From CALKJU01 sp035326425 (GTDB lineage Bacteria; Pseudomonadota; Alphaproteobacteria; Geminicoccales; Geminicoccaceae): 64,000 nucleotides of DNA. How positions within the stretch are numbered: the first letter of the stretch is position 1; every line of letters starts with the position of its first letter. Below are positions 8,201 through 17,633 of the stretch, one piece after another. The position numbers and the translations under genes were made by a program. The stretch lies in NCBI GenBank assembly GCA_035326425.1, contig DAOLFG010000009.1, positions 48,195 through 112,194 of the forward strand, read 5' to 3'. The notes beneath the pieces were generated by a model. The model did no database searches. It was not told the origin of the DNA and worked only from the letters and a program-made list of their open reading frames with translations.

Positions 8201-8911
8201 ATGTCGCCCTTGCTCCGGCTCCGCGCCGCCCTGCGGCTCAGCGCCCTCGCCGTGCCGCTGGCGCTGGCCGCCTGCGTCGCCACCGACCCGCTTCCCGCCC
8301 CCGAATCGCCGCGCCAGCTCGCGGTCGAGCGGGTCGAGCGCACCCACACCGTCTACTTCGCCACCGACGTCGACCAGCCCTCGGCGGAGGAGAAGCGCAG
8401 GCTCGCCTCCTTCCTGGGTGGCCTCGATCCCGAGCAGCGCCGGACCTTCCGGGTGTCGGGCCATGCCGACGACCGCGCCAGCGAGTCCTACAATGTCGAC
8501 CTCTCGGCCAGGCGGGCCCGCGGCGTCGGCGGCCTGATCCGCGGCTGGGGCTTCGCCGGCGACGACATCGTCACGACCGCCTTCGGCGAGAAGGCGCCGG
8601 CCCAGCCCGGCCAGACCGACGCGGCGCGCGCCGGCAACCGCAGGGTCGATGTCGTGGTCGACGGCTGGACCGTCGTGCTCTCGGGCTGCCCCGACTGGTC
8701 GCGCGATCCGGCGGATACGGCGCTGAACTATCCGCTCGGCAACCAGGGCTGCGCCACGCTCGCCACCCTCGCCCGCATGGTGGCCGATCCCGCCGATCTC
8801 GCACGGGGCCGGGCGCTGGGGCCGGCCGATGCGGTGCGCGAGGCCGAGGCCGTCGTCCGCTACCGCACCGACAAGGTCAAGGACCTCCAGGACGAGTTGA
8901 CATCGCCATGA
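8201..8911 (+). CDS. cpaD: Tad pilus lipoprotein CpaD
   Basis: A 236-residue lipoprotein of the CpaD family, an outer-membrane component of the Tad machine. The signal peptide ends in the lipobox LAAC (Cys near residue 24). The mid-region resembles an OmpA-like fold (VYFATDVDQPS, FRVSGHADDRASESYN, ARRARGVGGLI), and the C-terminal part has the CpaD signature SGCPDWSRDP and NYPLGNQGCATLATLARMVADP. The ATG was chosen behind a GGAGG site at the end of cpaC, since it gives a clean lipoprotein signal. Its stop overlaps the cpaE start by ATGA. Confidence 0.92.
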   Translation: MSPLLRLRAALRLSALAVPLALAACVATDPLPAPESPRQLAVERVERTHTVYFATDVDQPSAEEKRRLASFLGGLDPEQRRTFRVSGHADDRASESYNVDLSARRARGVGGLIRGWGFAGDDIVTTAFGEKAPAQPGQTDAARAGNRRVDVVVDGWTVVLSGCPDWSRDPADTALNYPLGNQGCATLATLARMVADPADLARGRALGPADAVREAEAVVRYRTDKVKDLQDELTSP

Positions 8912-10125
8912 GCACCGCCGTCGTCAAGGAGACCGCTGCGGCTCCGACCGAGGAGCGCAGCCAGTTCCGTGCCTTCGTCCAGGACGACGAGACCCGCGCC
9001 ACCGTCGATCAGGTGTTGAGCGACCTGATGATCCCGCAGGCCTCGCTCCACAAGGGCGGCATCGCCCAGGCGGTCGACATGCTGGGCGAGGTCCGCTCGC
9101 CCCGCCTGCTCGTCGTCGACATCTCGGGCATCGAGCTGCCGCTGTCGGCGATCAACGATCTCGCCGAGGTCTGCGAGCCCGGCGTCACCGTCATCGCGAT
9201 CGGCGACCGCAACGATGTCGGGCTGTTCCGCGACCTGATCAACCGCGGCATCAGCGACTACCTGGTCAAGCCGGTCACCCCGGCCCTGCTGCAGCGCTCC
9301 CTGCTGGCCGCCGCCGAAGGTGCCAGCGCCCCACGCCAGACCAGCCGCCTCGGCCGGCTGGTGGCGGTGGTGGGAACCCGCGGCGGCGTCGGTGCCACCA
9401 TGTTCGCCGCCAACTGCGCCTGGGACATCGCCAACCAGCGCCGTCGCCGGGTCGCCGTGGTCGATCTCGACCTGCAGTTCGGCAGCGTCGGGCTGGCGCT
9501 CGATCTGGAGCCCAGCCAGGGCCTGCGCGAGGCGCTGGAGAACCCGAGCCGGATCGACGGGCTCTATCTCGAGCGCGCGATGGTCAAGCAGTCCGAGACG
9601 CTGTTCGTGCTCAGCGCCGAGGAGCCGCTCGACGAGGCGGTGATGCCGGATCCGGCGGCGGTGGACCTGCTGCTGAAGGAGCTGCGCAACCGCTTCCACT
9701 ACGTCGTGGTCGACCTGCCGCGCACGGTGTCGCCGAGCTGGCAGTATGTCCTGCAGTCGATCTCCAACCTGATCGTCGTGACCGACCTGTCGCTCGCCGG
9801 CATGCGCGACACGCTGCGCGTCATGTCGCTGATGCCGGCCTCCAACGCCTCCTGCCAGGTCACCATCGTCGCCAACCGGGTCGGCGAGCACCGGCAGGGC
9901 GAGATCTCGCGGGCCGAGTTCGAGAAGGGCATCGGCCGCGCCGTCGACGTGCTGGTGCCGTTCGACGGCAAGGCCGTCGCCGCCGCCGTCAATGTCGGGC
10001 AGCCGATCGCCACCCTGAAGAGCCCGGCCGCCAAGGCCATCGCGACCATCGGCGACCAGCTCTGCGGTGCGCCGCAGAAGGCCAGGCCCGCCCTGTGGCG
10101 CCGATGGCTCGGCCGGCGGAGCTGA
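8908..10125 (+). CDS. cpaE: pilus assembly ATPase CpaE/TadZ
   Basis: A 405-residue protein with an N-terminal receiver-like domain (about 20-135) and a C-terminal MinD/ParA-type ATPase. TadZ/CpaE localises the Tad machine, often to a pole. The P-loop is the atypical GTRGGVGATMFA (about 153), lacking the second lysine of classic ParA, which is usual in this family. VVDLDLQFGSVGLALDL and VVVDLPRTVSP are the following Walker-type and switch motifs. The receiver part lacks an obvious phosphorylation pocket and is probably not a true response regulator. It overlaps cpaD by four bases and is followed within 5 bases by cpaF. Confidence 0.92.
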   Translation: MSTAVVKETAAAPTEERSQFRAFVQDDETRATVDQVLSDLMIPQASLHKGGIAQAVDMLGEVRSPRLLVVDISGIELPLSAINDLAEVCEPGVTVIAIGDRNDVGLFRDLINRGISDYLVKPVTPALLQRSLLAAAEGASAPRQTSRLGRLVAVVGTRGGVGATMFAANCAWDIANQRRRRVAVVDLDLQFGSVGLALDLEPSQGLREALENPSRIDGLYLERAMVKQSETLFVLSAEEPLDEAVMPDPAAVDLLLKELRNRFHYVVVDLPRTVSPSWQYVLQSISNLIVVTDLSLAGMRDTLRVMSLMPASNASCQVTIVANRVGEHRQGEISRAEFEKGIGRAVDVLVPFDGKAVAAAVNVGQPIATLKSPAAKAIATIGDQLCGAPQKARPALWRRWLGRRS

Positions 10126-10130
10126 GGCCG

Positions 10131-11545
<1,415 letters not shown>

Positions 11546-11549
<4 letters not shown>

Positions 11550-12559
11550 GCACCATGCCGATGGGCTCCGTCAGCATCGTGACCGCCCTCGTCTTCATGG
11601 GCGTGCTGGGTGCCGCCCTGCTGCTCGCCGCCGCCTTCATGCCGGCCGGCGACACCAGCCGGCGCCTGCGCAAGCGCATCGAGCAGACGCGGCGTACCGG
11701 CCGGCCGGAACTGCGTCCGGCGGGACCGGCGGCGCCGGCGAGCGTCAGGCGCGAGCAGCAGCGCAGCTGGCTGACGCCGGTGAGCCGGCAGCTGCAATCG
11801 CTGATGCCGCGCGCCGATACATTGGGCGAGCGCCTGGCGCGGGCCGGCCTCGCCATCGGCGTGGTCGACCTGGTCGTCTATTGCATCCTGGGCGGCATCG
11901 CGGTCGCCCTGGCCATCCAGTGGCTCTGGCATCCGCCGGTGGTGCTGTCGGCCTGTGCCGGCATCGTCGCGGCTTCCGGTCTGCCGCATCTCTATCTCAA
12001 CGTCCGCATCGCCTCGCGCACCAGACGCTTCGTCGCCCTGCTGCCCGATGCCATCGACCTGATCGTCCGCGGCGTGCGATCGGGCCTGCCGGTGGCCGAG
12101 GCGATCAACGCCATCGGCGAGGAGATGGCCGAGCCCGTCGGCGCCACCTTCCGCGAGGTCACCGGCAATCTCCGCCTCGGCATGACGATGGACGAGGCAC
12201 TCTGGAGTGCCGCCCGCAAGCTGCAGATCCAGGAATTCAAGTTCTTTGTCATCAGCCTGTCCATCCAGCAAGAGACCGGCGGCAATCTCGCCGAAATTCT
12301 GCAGAATCTAAGCCAGATGATCCGCCGACGCGAGCAGGTGAAACTCAAGATCAAGGCGATGTCCTCGGAGGCCAGGGCATCGGCCATGATCATCGGATCG
12401 TTGCCGTTCATCATGACCGTGGTGATATACTTCGTCAATCCGAACTACATCATGCAGCTGTTCACCGATCCGCGGGGATGGCTGCTGGTGGCCGGAGGAC
12501 TTACCAGCATGACGTTGGGTCTGGCCGTCATCGCCAAGATGGTGCGGTTCGAGATATGA
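11546..12559 (+). CDS. tadB: Tad inner-membrane platform protein TadB
   Basis: A 337-residue integral membrane protein of the GspF/TadB family that, with TadC, forms the platform over which CpaF works. It has an N-terminal hydrophobic anchor (about 10-32) and a basic linker. A paired membrane segment lies around 110-150, then the cytoplasmic T2SF domain (LLPDAIDLIVRGVRSGLPVA and SIQQETGGNLAEIL), and there are two C-terminal membrane segments (IIGSLPFIMTVVIYFV and LLVAGGLTSMTLGLAVIA). It is coupled to cpaF and tadC by ATGA overlaps on both sides, so the three are probably made in fixed ratio. Confidence 0.92.
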
Positions 12560-13530
12560 GCACGATCGATGCCTATCTGCCCTTCGGGCTGACGGCGGAT
12601 ACGGCGCTGGTCGGGCTCGCCGGCCTCGCCGCCTTCGTCAGCGTGCTGGCGGTCTGGATGGGGCTGCTCGCCTCCGATCCGGCCGCTGCCCGCGTCCGGG
12701 CGCTGACGCAGCGCCGGCGCGAGCTGCAGCGGCAGATGCATGCGGCTCCCAGTCGTGCCAAGCGCCAGCAGGCCGGCTTCATGGCGCAGGCCGTGGCCCG
12801 GTTGAAGCTGGCCCGGACCAGCCAGTCGGAGAAGATCCGCGACAAGCTGGTGCAGGCCGGCAAGCGCAGCCGCGAGGCCATGGTTGTCTATCTCTTCTGC
12901 AAGCCGGTCATGCCGCTGCTGTTCGCGGCCCTGGGGTTTCTCGCGATCTACGGCCTGGGCTTCGGCGACCTGCCGGCCACGCTGCGGCCGGCGGCGATGC
13001 TGGCGGCGGTGCTGCTCGGCTTCTACGCGCCCGACATCTACTTGAGCAACCTGGCCAAGAAGCGCCAGCAGGCGATGCAGAAATCGCTGCCCGACGGACT
13101 CGACCTGCTGGTGATCTGCGCCGAGGCCGGCCTCAGCCTGGACACCGCGCTCACCCGCGTGGCCGACGAGATCGGCCCGTCCTCGCCGGAGCTCGCCGAG
13201 GAGTTCGGCCTGACCGCCGTGGAGCTGAACTTCCTGCCCGACCGTCGTCAGGCGCTGCAGAATCTCGGCCGGCGCTGCGGCATCCCGGCCATGCGCGGCG
13301 TGGTCAACACGCTGACCCAGACCGAGAAGTACGGCACGCCGCTGTCGCAGTCGCTGCGCGTGCTGTCCGGTGAGTTCCGCGAGCAGCGCATGCTGCGCGC
13401 CGAGGAGAAGGCAGCACGGCTGCCGGCGACGCTCACGGTTCCGATGATCGTGTTCATCCTGCCGACGCTGTTCGTGGTCCTCGCGGGCCCGGCGATGCTC
13501 AGTGTCTACGACAACCTGATCAAGAATTGA
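12556..13530 (+). CDS. tadC: Tad inner-membrane platform protein TadC
   Basis: A 324-residue partner of TadB in the Tad inner-membrane platform. It has an N-terminal membrane segment (ALVGLAGLAAFVSVLAVWMG), a basic cytoplasmic stretch, and paired membrane segments near 115-160. A T2SF domain follows (LPDGLDLLVICAEAGLSLD; TQTEKYGTPLSQSLRVLS), and the C-terminal membrane helix is VPMIVFILPTLFVVLAGPAM. It is the last gene of the pilus run. It ends 6 bases before the convergent hflX stop, so tadD and the tadE/F pseudopilin genes found in many Tad loci are absent here and would have to lie elsewhere. Confidence 0.92.
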   Translation: MSTIDAYLPFGLTADTALVGLAGLAAFVSVLAVWMGLLASDPAAARVRALTQRRRELQRQMHAAPSRAKRQQAGFMAQAVARLKLARTSQSEKIRDKLVQAGKRSREAMVVYLFCKPVMPLLFAALGFLAIYGLGFGDLPATLRPAAMLAAVLLGFYAPDIYLSNLAKKRQQAMQKSLPDGLDLLVICAEAGLSLDTALTRVADEIGPSSPELAEEFGLTAVELNFLPDRRQALQNLGRRCGIPAMRGVVNTLTQTEKYGTPLSQSLRVLSGEFREQRMLRAEEKAARLPATLTVPMIVFILPTLFVVLAGPAMLSVYDNLIKN

Positions 13531-13536
13531 GGGGCG

Positions 13537-14859
13537 TCACGACCGCGGCGGCGGCGAGAGGCGGCGCTCGAGCTGCGAGCGGGCGGTCTCGTCGAGCGCC
13601 ACCGTCATCCGCGTTCCCTCGTCGCAGGCGCGCGACTCCAGCACCTCGCCATGCTCGTGCAGCCAGGCGCGAAGGGCGCCGTCGGTGTGATCGACCGTCA
13701 GCTCCACCGTCGTCCGGCGGGCGGAGAGCCGGCGATCGGCCAGCTCCAGCAGTGCCCCGATGCCGGTCCCGTCCCTGGCCGACAGCACCACGACCTCCGG
13801 CCGGCGCGCCGCCGTGGCCAGGATGCGCTCCCTGTCCTGCCCGTCCAGCAGGTCGATCTTGTTCCAGATCTCGACCACCCTCGCCTCCTGCTGCTCGGCA
13901 TCGATGCCGAGCTCGGCGAGGACCGCCGCGACATCGCCGGCTTGGCGCTCGCTGTCGGCATGGGCGATGTCGCGGACATGCAGGACGAGATCGGCTTCCA
14001 GCACCTCCTCGAGCGTGGCGCGGAACGCCGCCACCAGCATGGTGGGAAGGTCGGAGATGAAACCCACGGTGTCGGACAGGATCGCACGGCGGCCGGAAGG
14101 CAGGGCGACCAGGCGCATGGTGGGATCGAGCGTGGCGAAAAGCTGGTCCCTGGCGACGACCCCGGCGCCGGTGATCCGGTTGAACAGCGTCGACTTGCCG
14201 GCATTGGTGTAGCCGACCAGCGCCATCACCGGATAGGGCACGCGCGCCCGGGCGGCGCGATGCAGGCGGCGGGTGCGCTTGACGTCCTCCAACTCGCGGC
14301 GCAGCGCCGCGATCCGCTCGCCGATCCGCCGCCGGTCGAGCTCGATCTGGCTCTCGCCCGGCCCGCCGAGGAAGCCGAAGCCGCCGCGCTGGCGCTCGAG
14401 ATGGGTCCAGGATCGCACGAGGCGGGAACGCTGGTAGGACAGCGCTGCCAGCTCGACCTGCATGACACCCTCGCGGGTCTTGGCGCGGTCGCCGAAGATC
14501 TCGAGGATCAGGCCGGTCCGGTCGATGACCTTGGCCTTCCAGCGCCGCTCGAGGTTGCGCTGCTGGACCGGCGACAGCGCACCGTCCACCACCACCAGCT
14601 CGACGGCCCTGCTCTCGACCAGCAGCCCGATCTCGGAGACCTTGCCGTCGCCCAGCAGGGTCGCCGGGCTGGCGCGGCGAAGCGCCACCGACAGCGAATC
14701 GACGACCTCCAGGTCCAGCGCCTCGGCGAGGCCCACCGCCTCGGCGAGACGGGGCGCCTGGTCGATCGCCCCGGATTCGTACGGGCGCACCACGAGGGCC
14801 CGCACCGAACCTTCGGCCCGGTCGCGACCCTCGCGCCCGCCCGCGGTCGTATCGCTCAC
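13537..14859 (-). CDS. hflX: ribosome-rescue GTPase HflX
   Basis: A 440-residue GTPase that splits stalled or stress-damaged 70S ribosomes. The N-terminal HflX domain is recognised from LLGDGKVSEIGLLV and DGALSPVQQRNLERR, followed by a Gly-rich helix region (GGFGFLGGPGESQIELDRR). The Era-like G domain has G1 GYTNAGKS (216-223), G3 DTVGFI and G4 NKID. The start is GTG (14857-14859), read within GTGA overlapping the hfq stop, so translation is coupled to hfq, an association common in proteobacteria. The roughly 60-residue C-terminal extension is typical. Confidence 0.95.
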   Translation of the reverse strand: MSDTTAGGREGRDRAEGSVRALVVRPYESGAIDQAPRLAEAVGLAEALDLEVVDSLSVALRRASPATLLGDGKVSEIGLLVESRAVELVVVDGALSPVQQRNLERRWKAKVIDRTGLILEIFGDRAKTREGVMQVELAALSYQRSRLVRSWTHLERQRGGFGFLGGPGESQIELDRRRIGERIAALRRELEDVKRTRRLHRAARARVPYPVMALVGYTNAGKSTLFNRITGAGVVARDQLFATLDPTMRLVALPSGRRAILSDTVGFISDLPTMLVAAFRATLEEVLEADLVLHVRDIAHADSERQAGDVAAVLAELGIDAEQQEARVVEIWNKIDLLDGQDRERILATAARRPEVVVLSARDGTGIGALLELADRRLSARRTTVELTVDHTDGALRAWLHEHGEVLESRACDEGTRMTVALDETARSQLERRLSPPPRS

Positions 14860-15116
14860 CCCGCCTGCTGGCCCTCTTCGGCAGCACCCGGATCATAGAG
14901 CCTGACGGCGGCACTCGGCATCACCGTCGACACCGCGTGCTTGTAGACCAGCTGCACATGGCCGTCCCGCCGCAACAGCAGGCAGAAGTTGTCGAACGAG
15001 CTGATCACGCCCTGCAGCTTCACGCCGTTGATCAGGAAGATGGTGACGGGGACCTTGTTCTTGCGAACGTGGTTGAGGAAGACGTCCTGAAGGTTCTGCT
15101 GCTTTTCCGTCGCCAT
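14856..15116 (-). CDS. hfq: RNA chaperone Hfq
   Basis: An 86-residue Sm-like protein forming the hexameric ring that pairs small RNAs with mRNAs. The Sm1 motif is seen in QNLQDVFLNHVRKNKVPVTIFLINGVKLQG, quoted here only as its region at residues 7-36. The Sm2 motif is the YKHAVSTV segment. Both are nearly identical to other alphaproteobacterial Hfq, including the proximal-face FDNF and KH residues. A short variable tail follows. The ATG follows an AAGGG site. It lies after dat on the same strand, with a 188-base gap containing a palindrome (15248-15263) and a small CCCGC/GCGGG hairpin in its presumed leader (15152-15166). Confidence 0.97.
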   Translation of the reverse strand: MATEKQQNLQDVFLNHVRKNKVPVTIFLINGVKLQGVISSFDNFCLLLRRDGHVQLVYKHAVSTVMPSAAVRLYDPGAAEEGQQAG

Positions 15117-15247
15117 TGCGCTACCCTTTTTGTTCTACGAGACGCTGGCATCCCGCGACGAGCGGGCGAACACACACACGAATGTCGGTCACATCAACCG
15201 CAGGTCAACGGTGGCCGCCGTCTTGCCGGCTGGCCCTGCGCCCGGCC

Positions 15248-15263
15248 GCCTATCCGGATAGGC
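15248..15263. promoter_or_regulatory. 16-bp perfect palindrome between dat and hfq
   Basis: GCCTATCCGGATAGGC is perfectly self-complementary, in a gap where the only flanking genes (dat and hfq) run on minus. It may be a protein-binding site for hfq control. The palindrome has no loop and is a poor terminator. No regulator is suggested. Confidence 0.35.
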
Positions 15264-15304
15264 CGGCCCCGGCCAGGCCGCAAGGCGGTTTTTTCGCGCG
15301 CAGG

Positions 15305-16192
15305 TCATGCGCGAGGCGGCGATGCCGAGCCGCCGTAGCGCGCCGCGAGACCGCAATGCGCGGCATAGAGCTCGAACAACCGGCGGCCGACGGAGCCCGG
15401 ATGGCCGTTGCCGACCGGCCGGCCGTCGATCTCGACCACCGGCAACAGCAGCGAGGTGGTGCTGCTGAGCAACGCCTCGCGAGCCTCCATCGCCTCGTCG
15501 AGGGTGAAGGGGCGCTCCTCCACCTCGATGCCGTCCCGCCGGGCGAGCCCGAGCAGGACCGAGCGCGTCACGCCCGGCAGGATGGCGGGCCCGAGCGGCC
15601 GCGTCACCAGCCGGCCCCGGCGGTCGACGATGTAGGCGTTCGAGCCGCCGCCCTCGGTGACGAGGCCGTCCTCGCCGACCAGCCAGGCCTCGCGGCAGCC
15701 GGCCTCGGCGGCCCGCTGGCGGGCGAGCACGTTGGGCAGCAGGCCCACCGACTTGATGTCACAGCGCGCCCAGCGCTCGTCGGGCAGCGAGATCACCTTC
15801 ACGCCCTGCTCCAGCTCGCGGCGGCCCGGGAACGACGCGCGGCGGAAGGTGGCGATCAGCCCTGGCTTGGCACCGATGGGGAACGGGTGCGAGCGCGGGG
15901 CCACGCCACGTCCGACCTGCAGGTAGATGGCGACGTCGCGCAGGGCGCTGCGCCTCAACCCCTCCATGACCACCGCCACCAGCGCCCGACGCGACATCGG
16001 CCAGGCGAGACGCAGCTGGCCCAGCGACCGGTCGAGACGGTCCAGGTGCCGGTCGAGGTCGCAGGGCCGGCCGTCGACCGCCTTGACGACCTCGTAGACG
16101 GCATCGGCGAACTGCAGGCCCCGATCCTCGACCGGCACGGCCGGAGCACCGATCGGCAGCCAGCGGCCGTTGCAATAGGCGATGCGCGACAA
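15305..16192 (-). CDS. dat: D-amino-acid aminotransferase (fold IV PLP enzyme)
   Basis: A 295-residue class IV aminotransferase that moves amino groups between D-amino acids and 2-oxo acids using pyridoxal phosphate, supplying D-Ala or D-Glu for peptidoglycan or recycling them. The PLP lysine is in CDIKSVGLLPNVLA, characteristic of D-amino-acid transaminase rather than branched-chain IlvE. VTEGGGSNAYIV and LPGVTRSVLL are the phosphate-binding and conserved segments. The start appears to be TTG (16190-16192), giving MSRIAYCNGRW, with a GGAG site 7 bases upstream. In alphaproteobacteria dat often sits between trkA and hfq, as here. Confidence 0.88.
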   Translation of the reverse strand: MSRIAYCNGRWLPIGAPAVPVEDRGLQFADAVYEVVKAVDGRPCDLDRHLDRLDRSLGQLRLAWPMSRRALVAVVMEGLRRSALRDVAIYLQVGRGVAPRSHPFPIGAKPGLIATFRRASFPGRRELEQGVKVISLPDERWARCDIKSVGLLPNVLARQRAAEAGCREAWLVGEDGLVTEGGGSNAYIVDRRGRLVTRPLGPAILPGVTRSVLLGLARRDGIEVEERPFTLDEAMEAREALLSSTTSLLLPVVEIDGRPVGNGHPGSVGRRLFELYAAHCGLAARYGGSASPPRA

Positions 16193-16220
16193 TCCTGCTC
16201 TCCGGGGCGGCGAATGCTGC

Positions 16221-17597
16221 TCAGAAATAGTCGAGCCGGACCGCGAACAGCTGCTCGACCTTCTTGACCATGTCGCTGCGGGCCACGATCACCACCCGGT
16301 CGTGGGCCTTCACGACGGTCTCGGGGCGTGGCGTGATCATGGCGCCGTCGCGGACGACGGCACCGACGATCATGCCGCCTGCCGGGCGCAGCTCCTTCAG
16401 GGGCCGGTCGACCAGCGGCGAGGTCTCGAGCGCCTCGGCCTCGAACACCTCGGCCTCGCCGTCGCGGATGGTGTGGACCGCCTTGATGCGGCCGCGGCGC
16501 ACATGCTGCAGGATGCTCGACACCGTCGTGTCGCGCGGGTTGATCGCGACGTCGATGCCGATCGACCGCATGATGACGTTGTAGGTGCTGTTGTTGACCA
16601 GCGCCAGCGCCCGGCCGCAGCCCAGGCGCTTGGCCAGCAACGCCGCCATGATGTTGACCTCGTCGTCGTTGGTGACGGTGACGACGGCCTCGCAGCTCTG
16701 GATGTTGGCCTCCTCCAGCAGCTCGCGGTCGCGGGCGTCGCCGCGCAGCACCACGCCGCGGACCAGCCGGTCGGCCACGAGCTCCGCCCGCCGTTCGTCG
16801 GCCTCGATGACCTTGAGGCCGATATGCGGGTGCCGGCTCTCCAGCTCCTGCGCCAGGAACAGGCCGATATTGCCGCCGCCGGCGATGACCACCCGGTCGC
16901 TGCGGCCCTGCTCGTGGCCGAAGGCCGGCAGGGCCCGGCCGATATGCGAGGTCTCGACGACGAAATGCACCTCGTCCTCGGCCAGGATCTGGTCGTCGGC
17001 ATCGGGGATGAAGAAGCGGTCGCCGCGGCCGATGCCGACCACCACGATGTGCAGGTCGGGAAAGAGGTAGGTGAGCTGGCGCAGCGGTGTCGCCAGGATC
17101 GGGCACTCGGCGCTGGCCCTGACGGCCACCAGCCGGACGCGGTCGTCGGCGAACGGCACGACGTTCAGGGCCCCCGTCACCTCGAGCCTGAGCGCGATGG
17201 CGTGCGCCACCTCGCGCTCGGGCGAGATCACCACGTCGATCGGCAGGTGGCTGCCGACGAACAGATCCTGCCAGCGCCCCTCCAGATAGGCCTGCTGGCG
17301 GATGCGGGCGATCTTGGTCGGCACGTTGAACAGGGTGTGCGCCACCTGGCAGGCCACCATGTTGACCTCGTCGGCATAGGTGACGGCGATCAGCATGTCG
17401 GCGTCGTCCGCACCGGCCTGCTCCAGCACATCCGGCAGCGAGGCGTGGCCGACGATGGTCTGGATGTCGAGGCTGTCGCCCAGCCGCTGCGCCAGCTCGA
17501 CGCTCTGGTCGATGATCGTCACCTCGTTGCCGGCAGTGGCCAGGTAGCGGGCGATGTTGTGGCCGACCTGGCCGGCGCCGCAGATGATGACCTTCAA
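16221..17597 (-). CDS. trkA: Trk potassium uptake regulatory protein TrkA
   Basis: A 458-residue cytosolic NAD(H)-binding protein that gates the TrkH/TrkG potassium channel. It has two RCK units, each a Rossmann domain plus a TrkA_C domain. The first starts with the dinucleotide motif GAGQVGHNIA, the second with AGGGNIGLFLAQELE (about residue 235). The C-terminal halves carry the TrkA_C pattern (LVDRPLKELRPAGGMIVGAV). The start is probably TTG (17595-17597), the only start giving the canonical MKVIICGAGQVG beginning, with AGGGG upstream. It follows ntrX with a short gap, as in many alphaproteobacteria. Confidence 0.93.
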   Translation of the reverse strand: MKVIICGAGQVGHNIARYLATAGNEVTIIDQSVELAQRLGDSLDIQTIVGHASLPDVLEQAGADDADMLIAVTYADEVNMVACQVAHTLFNVPTKIARIRQQAYLEGRWQDLFVGSHLPIDVVISPEREVAHAIALRLEVTGALNVVPFADDRVRLVAVRASAECPILATPLRQLTYLFPDLHIVVVGIGRGDRFFIPDADDQILAEDEVHFVVETSHIGRALPAFGHEQGRSDRVVIAGGGNIGLFLAQELESRHPHIGLKVIEADERRAELVADRLVRGVVLRGDARDRELLEEANIQSCEAVVTVTNDDEVNIMAALLAKRLGCGRALALVNNSTYNVIMRSIGIDVAINPRDTTVSSILQHVRRGRIKAVHTIRDGEAEVFEAEALETSPLVDRPLKELRPAGGMIVGAVVRDGAMITPRPETVVKAHDRVVIVARSDMVKKVEQLFAVRLDYF

Positions 17598-17633
17598 CGG
17601 CCGGCCCCTGCCCTCCGGCGGGAACGCGGCCTG

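Noticed and set aside
15279..15296. Plus-strand hairpin CCGC-AAG-GCGG followed by six T as a terminator
   Set aside because: No plus-strand gene leads into it. Both flanking genes are on minus, where the T-run would come before the stem.
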